Part shown: piece by piece, positions 9,778 through 18,006 of the stretch | Numbering within the stretch: the stretch's first letter is position 1 | How the letters are laid out: each line of letters starts with the position of its first letter | Assembly (NCBI GenBank): GCA_963575745.1 | Contig: CAUYUJ010004707.1 | Span: forward strand, 7,501-45,000 | DNA: 37,500 bases | Direction of reading: 5' to 3' | From: Prorocentrum cordatum | Lineage: Eukaryota > Sar > Dinophyceae > Prorocentrales > Prorocentraceae | Position numbers and translations under genes: made by a program | Notes under the pieces: model-generated | Told to the model about the DNA's origin: nothing | Seen by the model: only the letters and a program-made list of their open reading frames with translations | Database searches by the model: none

Positions 9778-10187
9778 CCTCCAGGGTCGCAGCTAACCGC
9801 CGCTGAGAATGATTTGCAAAGCTGGGGGGCCGCAGCCCGCTGCTGGGGGGCCTCGGTGGGCGGGGCGATCGATCGATCAGCGACCAGGGGCGAGGGAGGG
9901 GGGGGGGGCGGAGGGTTTTCCAGGCGGAAGGCGGCAGCGCACGCCGTCGGGTCGCAAAGGTCGATGTCTAGACCTTGCGCGATCGGGAAGTGGGCTGGGA
10001 GGGCGCTGTGGGCTTCTGCCCACTGTAGGTGAGTGTGGACAGCGAGATCGTCTGCGTTGTGTAACGCATCCGCCCAGAACGCCCCGAGGGTGGCAGGGCT
10101 GTCTGCAGCTTGATTAAGGCGGCGTCTCACGGCCTGCCAAGAAAGCACCCAGCCAATGTTCTCCGCCTGAGCGAGTGCGTCCTCCAT
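9744..10187 (-). CDS. RNase H C-terminal part (frame-shifted)
   Basis: This frame carries the last part of an RNase H fold: a helix of Gln/Ala-rich sequence, then WQAVRRRLNQAADSPATLG, matching the usual V-x-R-E-x-N-x-x-A-D ending of retroelement RNase H, with the Asp present. A poly-Pro stretch and the 30-nt motif follow before the stop at 9744. Protein-like sequence (GAGTVRHRRLHLAQQ) precedes the Met at 10187 in the same frame, so the Met is not the real start. It continues the RNase H begun in another frame at about 10,770-10,290. Confidence 0.65.
   Translation of the reverse strand: MEDALAQAENIGWVLSWQAVRRRLNQAADSPATLGAFWADALHNADDLAVHTHLQWAEAHSALPAHFPIAQGLDIDLCDPTACAAAFRLENPPPPPPPSPLVADRSIAPPTEAPQQRAAAPQLCKSFSAAVSCDPGGWADANAIKGR
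9777..9808 (-). repeat. 30-nt motif copy 4, abutting a start codon
   Basis: On the minus strand TCAGCGGCGGTTAGCTGCGA and CCCTGGAGG run directly into ATG 9777 of the zinc-finger protein. The motif itself contributes an in-frame TAG before that ATG. The RNase H frame reads through the motif. The other copies lie in the probable 3' UTR at 1191-1632. Confidence 0.75.
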
Positions 10188-10289
10188 TTGCTGTGCCAGG
10201 TGTAGCCTCCTGTGCCTGACTGTTCCGGCGCCGTGTCAGATGGCTGCTAAATGCCCCCGACAGCCCTGGCGGCCCGGAGGGGGCCATGG

Positions 10290-10770
10290 AGGTGGGGGGG
10301 AGTGCGAGTCCCGCGCGGCAGCCAGCAATCTCGGCCATCTGCGCACTGCTGCATCCGGGGAGCGCTACTATGGCAACCGCCACTATTCTGGGGGTACCTG
10401 TCGCTGGGTCGTGGTGCCACAATATCGTGCCTGCGCCTGAGACCCTGGTGCGGCCGTCGATTCTCCGGGCGCCGCCGTCGAATGTGACCTCATATGGCCA
10501 CTGGGTGCTGTCGGTGTCTGGGAAGGGGGAGCTCCGGACGGTTACTTCGTCCCCCGGTTCAAAGTCGGTGTTCGCTGTCAGCGTTGTGGTGTGTGCGCGG
10601 CAGTCTCGGCAGTATGCTGACGTCCAGCTAGCCGTGGGATTGTTGTCAGTTCTGGGACAGGGGAACCAGCCTCGGCCGGGCAGCATCCACCCCGCGCGCA
10701 TCTGGCTGGCCTGGATTACTGCAAGCTTGTCTCCTGCGCGACAGTGGCCGGTGACGACCGGGAGCCTGCG
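10290..10770 (-). CDS. RNase H N-terminal part of the large element
   Basis: This minus-strand frame reads through a Cys-containing linker (FPCPRTDNN, YCRDCRAHT) into RNase H. VTFDGGARR (Asp codon near 10,478) is the first catalytic strand and SSAQMAEIAGCRAGLAL carries the catalytic Glu (near 10,330). RNase H degrades the RNA strand of the RNA-DNA hybrid during reverse transcription. The sense frame enters from the C-terminal region at about 10,780 and leaves at about 10,250, so the domain is split over three frames. Confidence 0.7.
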
Positions 10771-12346
10771 CACCTCTCCTCCTGCGCGTCGCGCGTGGCG
10801 GGTCGTGTGCGGCCTGGCGGCTCTGCATATGGTCTTGTCGCGAGTTGCGAGCGGGGCAGGTATCTTGCATGGTTGCCCAAACGGCTGTCTCGTCCGGGTT
10901 GTCGTGCCTCGGTGGCTCGTCGCCATCGTGGTCGCCCTCATCGCTATCACCTTGCTGATCGGTGTCCGCGGCGACGATGCCCTGGAGAATGAGTCTCGCC
11001 GCGTCGCTGGCGTCGAGGGGGGTGGGGGTAAGGTTGACGCAGTATCTGAAGGAGATCTGGAGAAGCACCTTCGCAAGGAGGGTTTGGTGGTCACCGCTGC
11101 AGGTGATGGCCCGGGCAAGGGATTCAGGATGGTCCGGGCCCCGTGCGGTGTTCCAAGCCAGGGCGGCGGCCGGGCGCCAGTGCCGCGCGTGCTCTGTCGA
11201 CGCCCCCCCAAGCCCGCGCAGGGGGTGCTGACCATATGGGCCCGCTCTGGTGGGGGCCCACAGGCTGTCCTGAGTCTGGGCGTAAGCTTCCGCTTGGCCC
11301 CGTAGTGCAAGGGGCAAGGAGTTGGGATCGAGTAGTTGCTGAAGCGCAGAGGCGCGTGGTCCGTGTCCTACGCATCCAGCGCGCCAGGCGTCGCCTTCGT
11401 CGCCGGGCCCGGCTGTGATCCAGACGTACTCGGCGTGCGTCCCGCAGCGACATTGATGCGGACGCCGCTCGACCGCGCCTCTCCGCCTCGCAGAGCCTGG
11501 AAGGCCGTTGCAGAATATGCGGATGACGTGGTGGGCCTCCGTGAAGGACGCGCAGTGGCGAAGTAGGCCTCGCTCCTCTCCGCTCGAGGGGTGCCACCTT
11601 CTTTTCTGACTGGTTTCCGTGAGCCACTTGGTGAGCAGCGGGCCGTGCATTTGTGCCCATGCAGCGGCGTGGGCCACTTTCCCGAGGTGCTTTCCTTCCA
11701 GTAGCTCGGGGTGCTCACGTGCGCGATTGAGCGCTAGCGCCGCCTTGCGTTCTGTGATAGCTCTGGGTCTGGGTCGGGGCGTCTCTGGTTGCTGTGCGGC
11801 TTCGGCCGCCCACTTCAGTAGTTTGTTCCACCGGTTTCTGGCGCGCTTTCTGGCTGGCCTGGGCCCCCAGAAGTCGTTCAGGGCGCGCGCTCTGGCTGAG
11901 GCGGACCGTGCCGTGGCTACTGGGCACCGTGGGGCGCCAGGCACTTGGAAGCGTATGCCTAGCCCCGTGAGGATATAGTCGGGGGCCCACGACGCCGCGG
12001 CGAGCCCAGACGCGGCCCTGAGCTGCGCGCGAAGAGCGCGTTCTTGCACGACGTCGGGGGTGGAGTAGCGGGCAGCGTAGGGGACAAGGGAGACCAGGTA
12101 TGAGTCCAGTGCCGCGGCGGTGCGGGTGGGGGACATTTTAGCTAGGTGGAGGGCCGTGGCTCTGTGCCTCATCTTGGGGGTGGGGGGGGGGTGGGGTGGG
12201 GGGTGGGGGGTGGGGGTGGGGTGGGGGGTGGGGGGGGGGGGGGGGCGCTCCCATGTCCCTCTTGTAAGGGCGTCCTCTTGCGCCTTACTGAGCCGCTCCC
12301 CTGGGGGGGGGGGGGGCTGTTCGCCCTCCGCCGCACGCGAGACCAC
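10646..12346 (-). CDS. Region between RT and RNase H of the large element
   Basis: This 566-residue frame follows the RT thumb. Its first ~60 residues are poly-Pro/His-Thr encoded by a G-rich tract. Then comes helical sequence typical of the C-terminal part of LINE polyproteins: SPTRTAAALDSYLVSLVPY, RAQLRAASGLAAASWAP and YILTGLGIRFQVPGAPR, followed by a basic segment RPARKRARNRW. Cysteines (HQCRCGTHAEY, AGCVGHG) might form a zinc knuckle. Protein-like sequence ends near 10,780, where the RNase H frame takes over. Confidence 0.6.
   Translation of the reverse strand: MVSRAAEGEQPPPPPGERLSKAQEDALTRGTWERPPPPPTPHPTPTPHPPPHPPPTPKMRHRATALHLAKMSPTRTAAALDSYLVSLVPYAARYSTPDVVQERALRAQLRAASGLAAASWAPDYILTGLGIRFQVPGAPRCPVATARSASARARALNDFWGPRPARKRARNRWNKLLKWAAEAAQQPETPRPRPRAITERKAALALNRAREHPELLEGKHLGKVAHAAAWAQMHGPLLTKWLTETSQKRRWHPSSGEERGLLRHCASFTEAHHVIRIFCNGLPGSARRRGAVERRPHQCRCGTHAEYVWITAGPGDEGDAWRAGCVGHGPRASALQQLLDPNSLPLALRGQAEAYAQTQDSLWAPTRAGPYGQHPLRGLGGASTEHARHWRPAAALAWNTARGPDHPESLARAITCSGDHQTLLAKVLLQISFRYCVNLTPTPLDASDAARLILQGIVAADTDQQGDSDEGDHDGDEPPRHDNPDETAVWATMQDTCPARNSRQDHMQSRQAAHDPPRATRRRRGAQAPGRHRPLSRRRQACSNPGQPDARGVDAARPRLVPLSQN
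12175..12316 (+). repeat. G-rich tract with quadruplex potential
   Basis: The plus strand has more than ten runs of 4 to 15 G separated by single T between 12,175 and 12,245, and a further run of 14 G at about 12,303. On the coding (minus) strand this gives a Pro/His/Thr repeat between the RT thumb and the C-terminal region. Confidence 0.9.
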
Positions 12347-12565
12347 CGCGGCGCCGAGGTGTGGCCACTGGTCCCGCGCGGAGGAGCTCCCGAAGGGGGT
12401 TTATTCTATGAGGTTGCGCCACCATTCATGGCGTCCTGCGGGCGCAAGGGCAGTCTTGAAAGTACAACTGCACGGGCGCTGAAATGGGGATGCATGAGTC
12501 GATGGCCTGTTGGTCCACGCCTCCCGCGAGGAGGGCCAGAATCAGTTCGCCTGGAAGCCCGGTGA

Positions 12566-12999
12566 TCAAGACGCTGTCCCCGTCTTGCTCATGGTGGACT
12601 GGGCCTCCTCGAGAGCTTCCCTGAGGGCCTCGGAATCAGCGGTCCTGATACCTGTACAACGGTGCGCTTCAACTAGGAGCCCGGCGGCGCGCGCGGCCCA
12701 GGGAAGGGCGATGGCGGCGCGCAGCGTCTGTTTCGTTGAGCTGAGCAACGCTGCTCGGTCATCGACGTATGCGGGGACGTCGTCGGCGGTGATGTTGGAG
12801 AGGGCGGAAATGAAGGGGTCGTAGCCCATGCGCCACAGGAGGGGGGGGCGGTGCCTCCCATCCCAACGGATCGAAGGAGGCGTCGCTCAGGCCCCTTGTG
12901 CTGTCCTTTGCAGGATTGTACCCTTCGCCCGCTGATGAGTGATTTCAGGGCATGCAGGGGCCAGGGGGGCAACCTCCATTTGTGAAGGAGGCTTCCCAT
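12566..12999 (-). pseudogene. RT palm and thumb of the large element, split by frameshifts
   Basis: Two overlapping frames complete the RT started upstream. From about 12,990 to 12,840 one frame reads RLPPWPLHALKSLISGRRV and then GMGGTAPP, the equivalent of the usual G-x-x-Q-G-x-P-L-S-P. From about 12,840 to 12,566 the other frame reads RMGYDPFISAL and then AYVDDRAAL, the catalytic YVDD box, intact. Thumb-like sequence (GELILALLAGGVDQQAIDSC) continues past 12,566 in a third frame to about 12,420. At least three frameshifts therefore interrupt the RT. Confidence 0.75.
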
Positions 13000-15460
13000 C
13001 CACTGTTAGGAGATCCTTTTCAAAGGCTTTGTTTTGATCGCAGAAGACGACAGCTGTGCTCGGGGCCTCTCCGACTCGAGAGGCCGCCGTGTCGATGTGC
13101 CTTTCTATGGCGTCCGCGTGCCTGCCAAGCAGGGCCTGCCGGGCGGGGCCAGGGTCCGGGGGGGGCTTGGGGGCTGACCCCAGGTGGCTGGTGACCCTGG
13201 CGATGTTGGGCCCGCATTGCCCTCCTCTTTTGGCAGCCTGGTTGGGGCTCAGGAGTGGTTCCGCTGCTGGGCCCATCAGATCGGCAAGGGTTGCCCCGTG
13301 AAGTCGTCGAAGGCATGTCGGCAGCTGGAGTGGCCTCATGTCGTTGGGGCTTTCCGCGCCGGCCTTCTTGCCAATCCACACAAGTAGGTCGACTGACGGG
13401 CCCAGCACGGTGTCCAGGAGGGTAGGGTTGAGTTCCGCGGCGTGCCAGGCCTGTGCCATGAGACAGGCGACGAACCTGGCTCCGGGGTGGTGCTTCGTAG
13501 GGTTCCCCGTCAATCCCCGGAGCGCTTCCGCTGGGGGTGAGGACGATGGAGGCGAGCCTGCCCCACCTGGGCTGGGGCTGCTGGGGACGTCGATGCCAGG
13601 GTGCTGGGAGAAGTAATGGTCGAGGAGGCGTGAGGCGGAGCCTGGGAGGGGGGGCGCAGTGTGCCATATCGCGCTGCGACTGTCCCACAGGACGCGGTCG
13701 ACTTGCTCAGGCCTATCGTGCCAAGATTCTGAGGTGTCACGAACTCCGAGGATGGCGTGGGTCTTCTTGTAGATTTCCCGTCCTGTCCTGTAGTGGGCGG
13801 CCAGGGGGGCCCGCTCTGCGCCCGGTCCCCTCTGGGCAGGTGTTAGTCTGACCGCCCTCCTCTGCGTTGTTTCTGCGTCCCACCTTCGGAGCCAGCCACC
13901 GGCTGTTTCGGGGGTCAGGTCATGCCCGTCCCACCCAGACTCATGCAGCCACGCAGCCAGGGCGCCCACCGGCCGTGTTGGCCCGTTTCTCTGTATGGCG
14001 GCCGCCAGGAGGAGGCCAGGCGACGCCCGTGTTTTGTTCTTTTTCGATTTCCACCAGTCCTGCAAGGCGGCGGATAGCGCGTGTCTCCCGAAGCGCATCA
14101 GTGTAGGGAGAACGGGGGGAATGGGATCAGCGCTGTCCTCAAGGAGTTCGGGGGGATTGGGGGCCTGGTGCCTGTCGTCGACGATGATCTCGCTGTCGTC
14201 ATTATCTACGTGCCTGTCCGGGACCTCCCCGGGGCTCGCGGGTCTAACCCAGTCCAGCAGCTGGATAAGTCCTGTGAGGTTGACGGGAGGAACCTCGAAG
14301 GTGAGTTCCAGATAGGAGAAAATTTGCCTGAGGTCAGCGTGCGCGGCGGTGGGAAGGTTCTTGAGGTCCCCCGCCTTCATGGTGTTGCTCCGTCGGGCCC
14401 TGCGGGCCCCTTGGGGCTCCAAGAGTAGGAGAGCGTGGTCTGACAGCGTTGGCTTCCATGCCTTGCGGACTTCGTAGGCGTAGGCCTGCAGAGTTGGGCA
14501 CGCAAGCGTGTCTATTTGTGATTCGTTGTCTTTGTCGATTCTGGTGGGGCCAGACGTGAGCACTGTTGTGGAGCCGGTGCTGGCCAGAACGTCCTGCAGA
14601 ACAGCGACCGATTCTACCTCTCCGTCCCGTGGGTCCTCGAGTTGGAGGTTAACGTCGCCGTCCCAGTAGATGTCGAGATGTTCCCACCGCTCGGTCGCAT
14701 TAGCGATCTCGGAGAGTGTCTCGTCCTTTCTTGATGGGGGGAGGTATATTGAGACGATCCGAAACCTGTGGTCACCCTGGCGGACGATGGCAGCGATGGC
14801 GCATCCCTGGACTATCTCTTCCTGCTCCAGGAGGGTGACGCCGTGGGGGAGCAGGATACTAACTCCCCCGGCGAGTCCTCCAGCAGGCCCTGGGTAGCCC
14901 GGAGAGGCAACCAAGGTGCGTGCCGGGAACATGGTTCTCCAGACCTCGGTTTCGTGCTCGGACCAATGTGTTTCTTGCACCAGACCAGTACGGTTGTTCA
15001 TAGTCGTCTGGGTCAAGACGGCGTGCTTAATTTGGTTCTTGGCGGCAGTGCAGCTCCGAAGGTACCTAACGTTCCAACTGACGAGCCGGGGGAGGTTACA
15101 GGCGGGGGTGGCGTCAAGTGCATGGATCAGGTCCTCAGGGGTGCGCGTGCCGCAGAGGGTATCCCAGGTTGGCTGGTTCCAGGGGTCACTGTGGAGGAGA
15201 CTCCATAGGCCCCGAGGGCCACGAAACTTTTGCCGACTAAGTGCCTCGATGGCTGAATTAAGGGCGTGGCAGGCGGTTCGCCATGCTCGGGTACGGGGCC
15301 CAGGGACCACCTGGTGGGCGGGGACCCCAGCGCCTGATGAAGCGTTCTGGGGCCGTCCTGGGAATCTAGGGGAGCGGCGACCTGGGGAAAAAGGCCGTCC
15401 GTGTGGAGCAGCCGCTCTGCTACGTCGTCCGGGAGGGGAAACTCCCTGAGCTGTGCCCAA
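12887..15460 (-). CDS. EEP endonuclease and N-terminal half of the RT
   Basis: This 857-residue frame encodes an AP-endonuclease-like domain (EEP) at ~126-342: LVSWNVRYL (N130), LVQETHW (E163), GDVN (~268-271), SQIDTL (D~317) and LSDHALL (~340-342). All expected catalytic positions are present, so target nicking chemistry could be intact. A long linker follows, including the KSKKNKTRASPG type of segment. The RT fingers are visible as IGKKAGAESPNDMRPLQLPT and CLRRLHGATLADL. Motif A is VVFCDQNKAFE (D~808). After that the sense moves to another frame, and the frame ends at TGA 12887. The first ~50 residues of this frame are probably out of frame; the real start is at 15489. Confidence 0.85.
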   Translation of the reverse strand: MGTAQGVSPPGRRSRAAAPHGRPFSPGRRSPRFPGRPQNASSGAGVPAHQVVPGPRTRAWRTACHALNSAIEALSRQKFRGPRGLWSLLHSDPWNQPTWDTLCGTRTPEDLIHALDATPACNLPRLVSWNVRYLRSCTAAKNQIKHAVLTQTTMNNRTGLVQETHWSEHETEVWRTMFPARTLVASPGYPGPAGGLAGGVSILLPHGVTLLEQEEIVQGCAIAAIVRQGDHRFRIVSIYLPPSRKDETLSEIANATERWEHLDIYWDGDVNLQLEDPRDGEVESVAVLQDVLASTGSTTVLTSGPTRIDKDNESQIDTLACPTLQAYAYEVRKAWKPTLSDHALLLLEPQGARRARRSNTMKAGDLKNLPTAAHADLRQIFSYLELTFEVPPVNLTGLIQLLDWVRPASPGEVPDRHVDNDDSEIIVDDRHQAPNPPELLEDSADPIPPVLPTLMRFGRHALSAALQDWWKSKKNKTRASPGLLLAAAIQRNGPTRPVGALAAWLHESGWDGHDLTPETAGGWLRRWDAETTQRRAVRLTPAQRGPGAERAPLAAHYRTGREIYKKTHAILGVRDTSESWHDRPEQVDRVLWDSRSAIWHTAPPLPGSASRLLDHYFSQHPGIDVPSSPSPGGAGSPPSSSPPAEALRGLTGNPTKHHPGARFVACLMAQAWHAAELNPTLLDTVLGPSVDLLVWIGKKAGAESPNDMRPLQLPTCLRRLHGATLADLMGPAAEPLLSPNQAAKRGGQCGPNIARVTSHLGSAPKPPPDPGPARQALLGRHADAIERHIDTAASRVGEAPSTAVVFCDQNKAFEKDLLTVDGKPPSQMEVAPLAPACPEITHQRAKGTILQRTAQGA

Positions 15461-15489
15461 TGCCTGCGTAGGCTCTTGCTGCTCCCCAT
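15127..15489 (-). CDS. N-terminus of the retroelement polyprotein
   Basis: ATG 15489 is preceded by an in-frame TGA 18 nt upstream, so it is the first usable start of this frame. The sequence SLRRHWAQLREFPLPDDVAERLL looks like ordinary protein, whereas the competing frame over the same bases is Pro/Arg/Ser junk. The sense appears to switch to the EEP frame between about 15,370 and 15,290 through a frameshift. No known domain is seen. Upstream DNA becomes AT-richer and non-coding, so this is close to the 5' end of the element. Confidence 0.6.
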   Translation of the reverse strand: MGSSKSLRRHWAQLREFPLPDDVAERLLHTDGLFPQVAAPLDSQDGPRTLHQALGSPPTRWSLGPVPEHGEPPATPLIQPSRHLVGKSFVALGAYGVSSTVTPGTSQPGIPSAARAPLRT

Positions 15490-15499
15490 CCCTGTGCTA

Positions 15500-16827
15500 T
15501 CTGCTCACGCCGGTGGGGATACGCGAAACGTCAAGAACTTGTGTGAGAAATCCAGACACTGTGCATCCTGTGATCACACCGTCATCTAATTTTTTGTTGG
15601 ATGAAGCCGACTGTGTCCTGTTCTTAGGTTGTTTGTCTCTCGTAAGTGGAAGGATGACGAAACCCAATGCTTCCACCATGGGGAGAGCTCATCATTTTGT
15701 ACTTCCGATATTTTCATGCTATCTGTGAGAATGAGAGTCTGTTTTTCCAATGCTATTTGGAAGGGCGGAGTGCACGATGCCGATATGAGCAATATTGTTG
15801 CAAGACATATTCAGCGGTCCTTGCTGCCCATACGCGGTACGTACCAGGAATCATTTGAAACTCATGTGCTCGAAATCTCCGCCCGCTCGTCAAAGACATT
15901 GTAAGCATTCGTTACACCCCGTGTAGTGAGGACGCGCGATAAGGATGCCATACCGACACTTTGCGAGCGGGGCGCGGCCAGCGAAAGCGGCCATGGATGA
16001 GCAGAAAAGAAAGGATGCACGGGTAACCTTGGAACGTCGCTCATCCTTAGTATGCGGGTTGACTGCATTTGCGCTCTATGCAATACTGTATGGGACACCC
16101 AAAGTAAAATATAGTCCATGTAAGTATGTCAGTGTTCGGGGTGTCATATTCAACTCGCACATAACAGAAACGTTGAGGGTTATTCAAGACGCAACTTTTG
16201 GAATCGAGTTGTCGATCGGGGGACGCCATTGGGAAACCTGCAAGCGAGCTCTTTGAACTTCAGGATGTGCGTCGCCCGACACGCTGACGCTTACGCATCG
16301 ATTGCGTAATAGATGGGTGCTTTGACAACGCGCGCAAGATTTGCCTGCGGATGTGAGAAATACTTTTAGGCTGTCGATTGGCGCGTTGATTGATGAGCAC
16401 GTGAGTTAGTAGCCCAATCGTGCCGCATGCACAACATTTGTTTAATCCACTAGTTGTAATTCAAGATCGCGCCAGACCCCAACACGAGAACCAGGTCAAA
16501 CATATGAGAACGAATGTATACCACATCGGCAGAGAAACCATTCCAGATTTCAATGTAAAGACATTTTTTTTCACATGTCCGCCTTCATGCTGCACCGTGG
16601 GAAGGACATGCTGGGGGGCGTACGGGCTACTGTTACCAAGCCGTCTCCATTGTACTACTGCGGCTTTTTCGCGGTTCGCATTCGATCGGCGCAGATGCTT
16701 AGTGCTGTATGCCGCATTCTGTTCCATTCATATGGTCCACCCATGTGGTCCTGCTGCAGGAGCCCCCCCCCGCCTCGCCCTCCCGTATGGATTCTCCGCA
16801 TGACCCCGCAACATCGTCCCCTCCCAT
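15500..16827. other. AT-richer stretch with no recognised gene
   Basis: Base composition drops in GC compared with the retroelement. Open frames are short and resemble no family on either strand. The only structured content I see is a 38-nt sequence shared with 32,913-32,950 and a GGTGGGGATAC at 15,512-15,522 that matches the far flank of the retroelement. Confidence 0.6.
15954..15991 (+). repeat. 38-nt dispersed repeat, copy 1
   Basis: The segment starts CGACACTTTGCGAGCGGGGC and ends GGCCAGCGAAAGCGGC. It matches 32,913-32,950 with one mismatch in the same orientation. AAGGATGC occurs a short way upstream of both copies. Confidence 0.8.
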
Positions 16828-16868
16828 CTTGCCATCGCTCGGACGTCCATTCCCCGTGCATTTTTCGA

Positions 16869-16915
<47 letters not shown>

Positions 16916-17016
16916 TTTGTTTTGTTTGTCGTTTTGTTTTTTGTTCGATGATCCAGGATGCTCCTCGATTTTCCTCGCCGAGAAAAAAAACGCACACACG
17001 TGCGAGCGATGCCAAG
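16828..17016. mobile_element. Foldback MITE-like element, family F copy 1
   Basis: Terminal inverted repeats begin CTTGCCATCGCTCGGACGT on the left. The right end, reverse complemented, reads CTTGGCATCGCTCGCACGT, 17 of 19 identical. The right half contains GATCCAGGATGCTCC and CGAGAAAA, shared with the copy at 35,478. No transposase is encoded. A (TG)n tract has expanded inside. No target site duplication is obvious. Confidence 0.75.
16870..16912 (+). repeat. (TG)n microsatellite
   Basis: About 21 TG dinucleotides are followed by TTTG repeats. The tract lies inside family F copy 1 at the place where the other copy has only GTGCGTGTAC, so it expanded after insertion or within this lineage. Confidence 0.95.
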
Positions 17017-17084
17017 CTGTAGCCAGCTCTGGAAGCCACGAATCCCAGCAAGGCGGCGTCTCACTGTCTCAGGGGAAGGGTAAG

Positions 17085-17176
17085 AGGAGGAGTAGGACGG
17101 GGGAGGAGGATGGAGGAGGAGTAGGATGAGGATGAGGATGATGATGAGGATGAGGATGCTGATGATAATGAGAAGG

Positions 17177-17211
<35 letters not shown>

Positions 17212-17252
17212 GAGGAGGAGGAGGAGGAGGAGGCGGAGGAGGAAGAGGAGGA
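17085..17252 (+). repeat. GGA/GAT microsatellite
   Basis: A purine-rich tract begins with GGAGGA and GATGAG units, then a run of 14 G, then about 25 GGA triplets. The strand is strongly purine-biased. Confidence 0.95.
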
Positions 17253-18006
17253 GGAAACGTCCCCTGATAAGAGTCCCAGTCACATACCCGACTCGCAATC
17301 GCTGGCTGGCGATTGCTCGAAATTGTGCGGCAGCCGAAACGAAAGTAACATCGTGAGGAGGAGCGCTGGTCTCTCCCTTCGTAACGTGACATAGGTAGAA
17401 GGCGAGGGGGAGAGAGCGAACGACGCGAGCGAGTGAAAACTGACCCGCGTGCCCCTCCTCGCCACCCATGCCCAGTCGAACTAAGACCTCCGAACTCATT
17501 GGCGCCTGCTGGTCAGCCACAAGCTCAAGCAACTTGTCACAAACTAATTAGTGCTGCGCACAGTCTACGCAGTTTGGGCATCCCAGCAAGCAAGCGTGAG
17601 AACCAGGAGCGACATTCATTCGATTACTGGTGGTCCACGCTCCACTAAGAGTTCCAGGACACACCAGCGCACAACGGGTTTACATTTGCTGAGGTACGAG
17701 CGGAGGAAGAACCAACGGGAGGAGAGGCCACGGGGAATAGCAAGGTCGGGATATCATGTGCTCAAACGTTTGCGAATCGTGTCAACAAGCTGCTCGGGAT
17801 ACAACTCCTGGGTAAGTGCAACACAAACGGCACGCTGCACCTTAGGTCTACCACCCCCCCTCCGCCTCCGCCCGCACGACCCCCGCCCGCCCAATGCGTG
17901 CAGCAGTGTGCATCATGCTCGCAGAAACAGAGCATGACCTGGAAAAACAGATCGGCTTGCACTGGCAGCTATCTTCGAATCGTTGCACACTTGCTTTCTG
18001 TTCACC
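17253..18006. other. No recognised gene
   Basis: No protein family is visible. The higher-coordinate end may hold the decayed 3' end of the RT pseudogene, since minus-strand frames here are open but not recognisable. Confidence 0.5.

Larger units (their letters stand above)
2103..15489 (-). mobile_element. Large non-LTR-type retroelement with downstream helicase ORFs
   Basis: This is a ~13.4 kb minus-strand block of near-continuous coding sequence without introns. The order is EEP endonuclease, RT, C-terminal region, RNase H, zinc-finger protein, UPF1-like helicase, cysteine-containing protein and acidic tail protein. The first part is a standard LINE polyprotein arrangement. The last four are not normal LINE components. 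Linkage is supported by shared strand, tight spacing (a 34-nt overlap at 9744-9777, a single stop codon at 5846) and a similar degree of decay. The 5' limit is near 15,490-15,520, where composition turns AT-richer and coding stops. The 3' limit is uncertain and may reach about 330. Several frameshifts suggest this copy is dead. A LINE beside an unrelated captured gene cluster is the alternative. Confidence 0.7.

Noticed and set aside
17126-17356. Arg-rich and Glu-rich frames over GGA tracts, also at 19,648-20,334 and 21,146-21,862
   Set aside because: These are translations of microsatellites (poly-Glu, poly-Gly, poly-Arg, poly-Pro) and carry no other protein signal.
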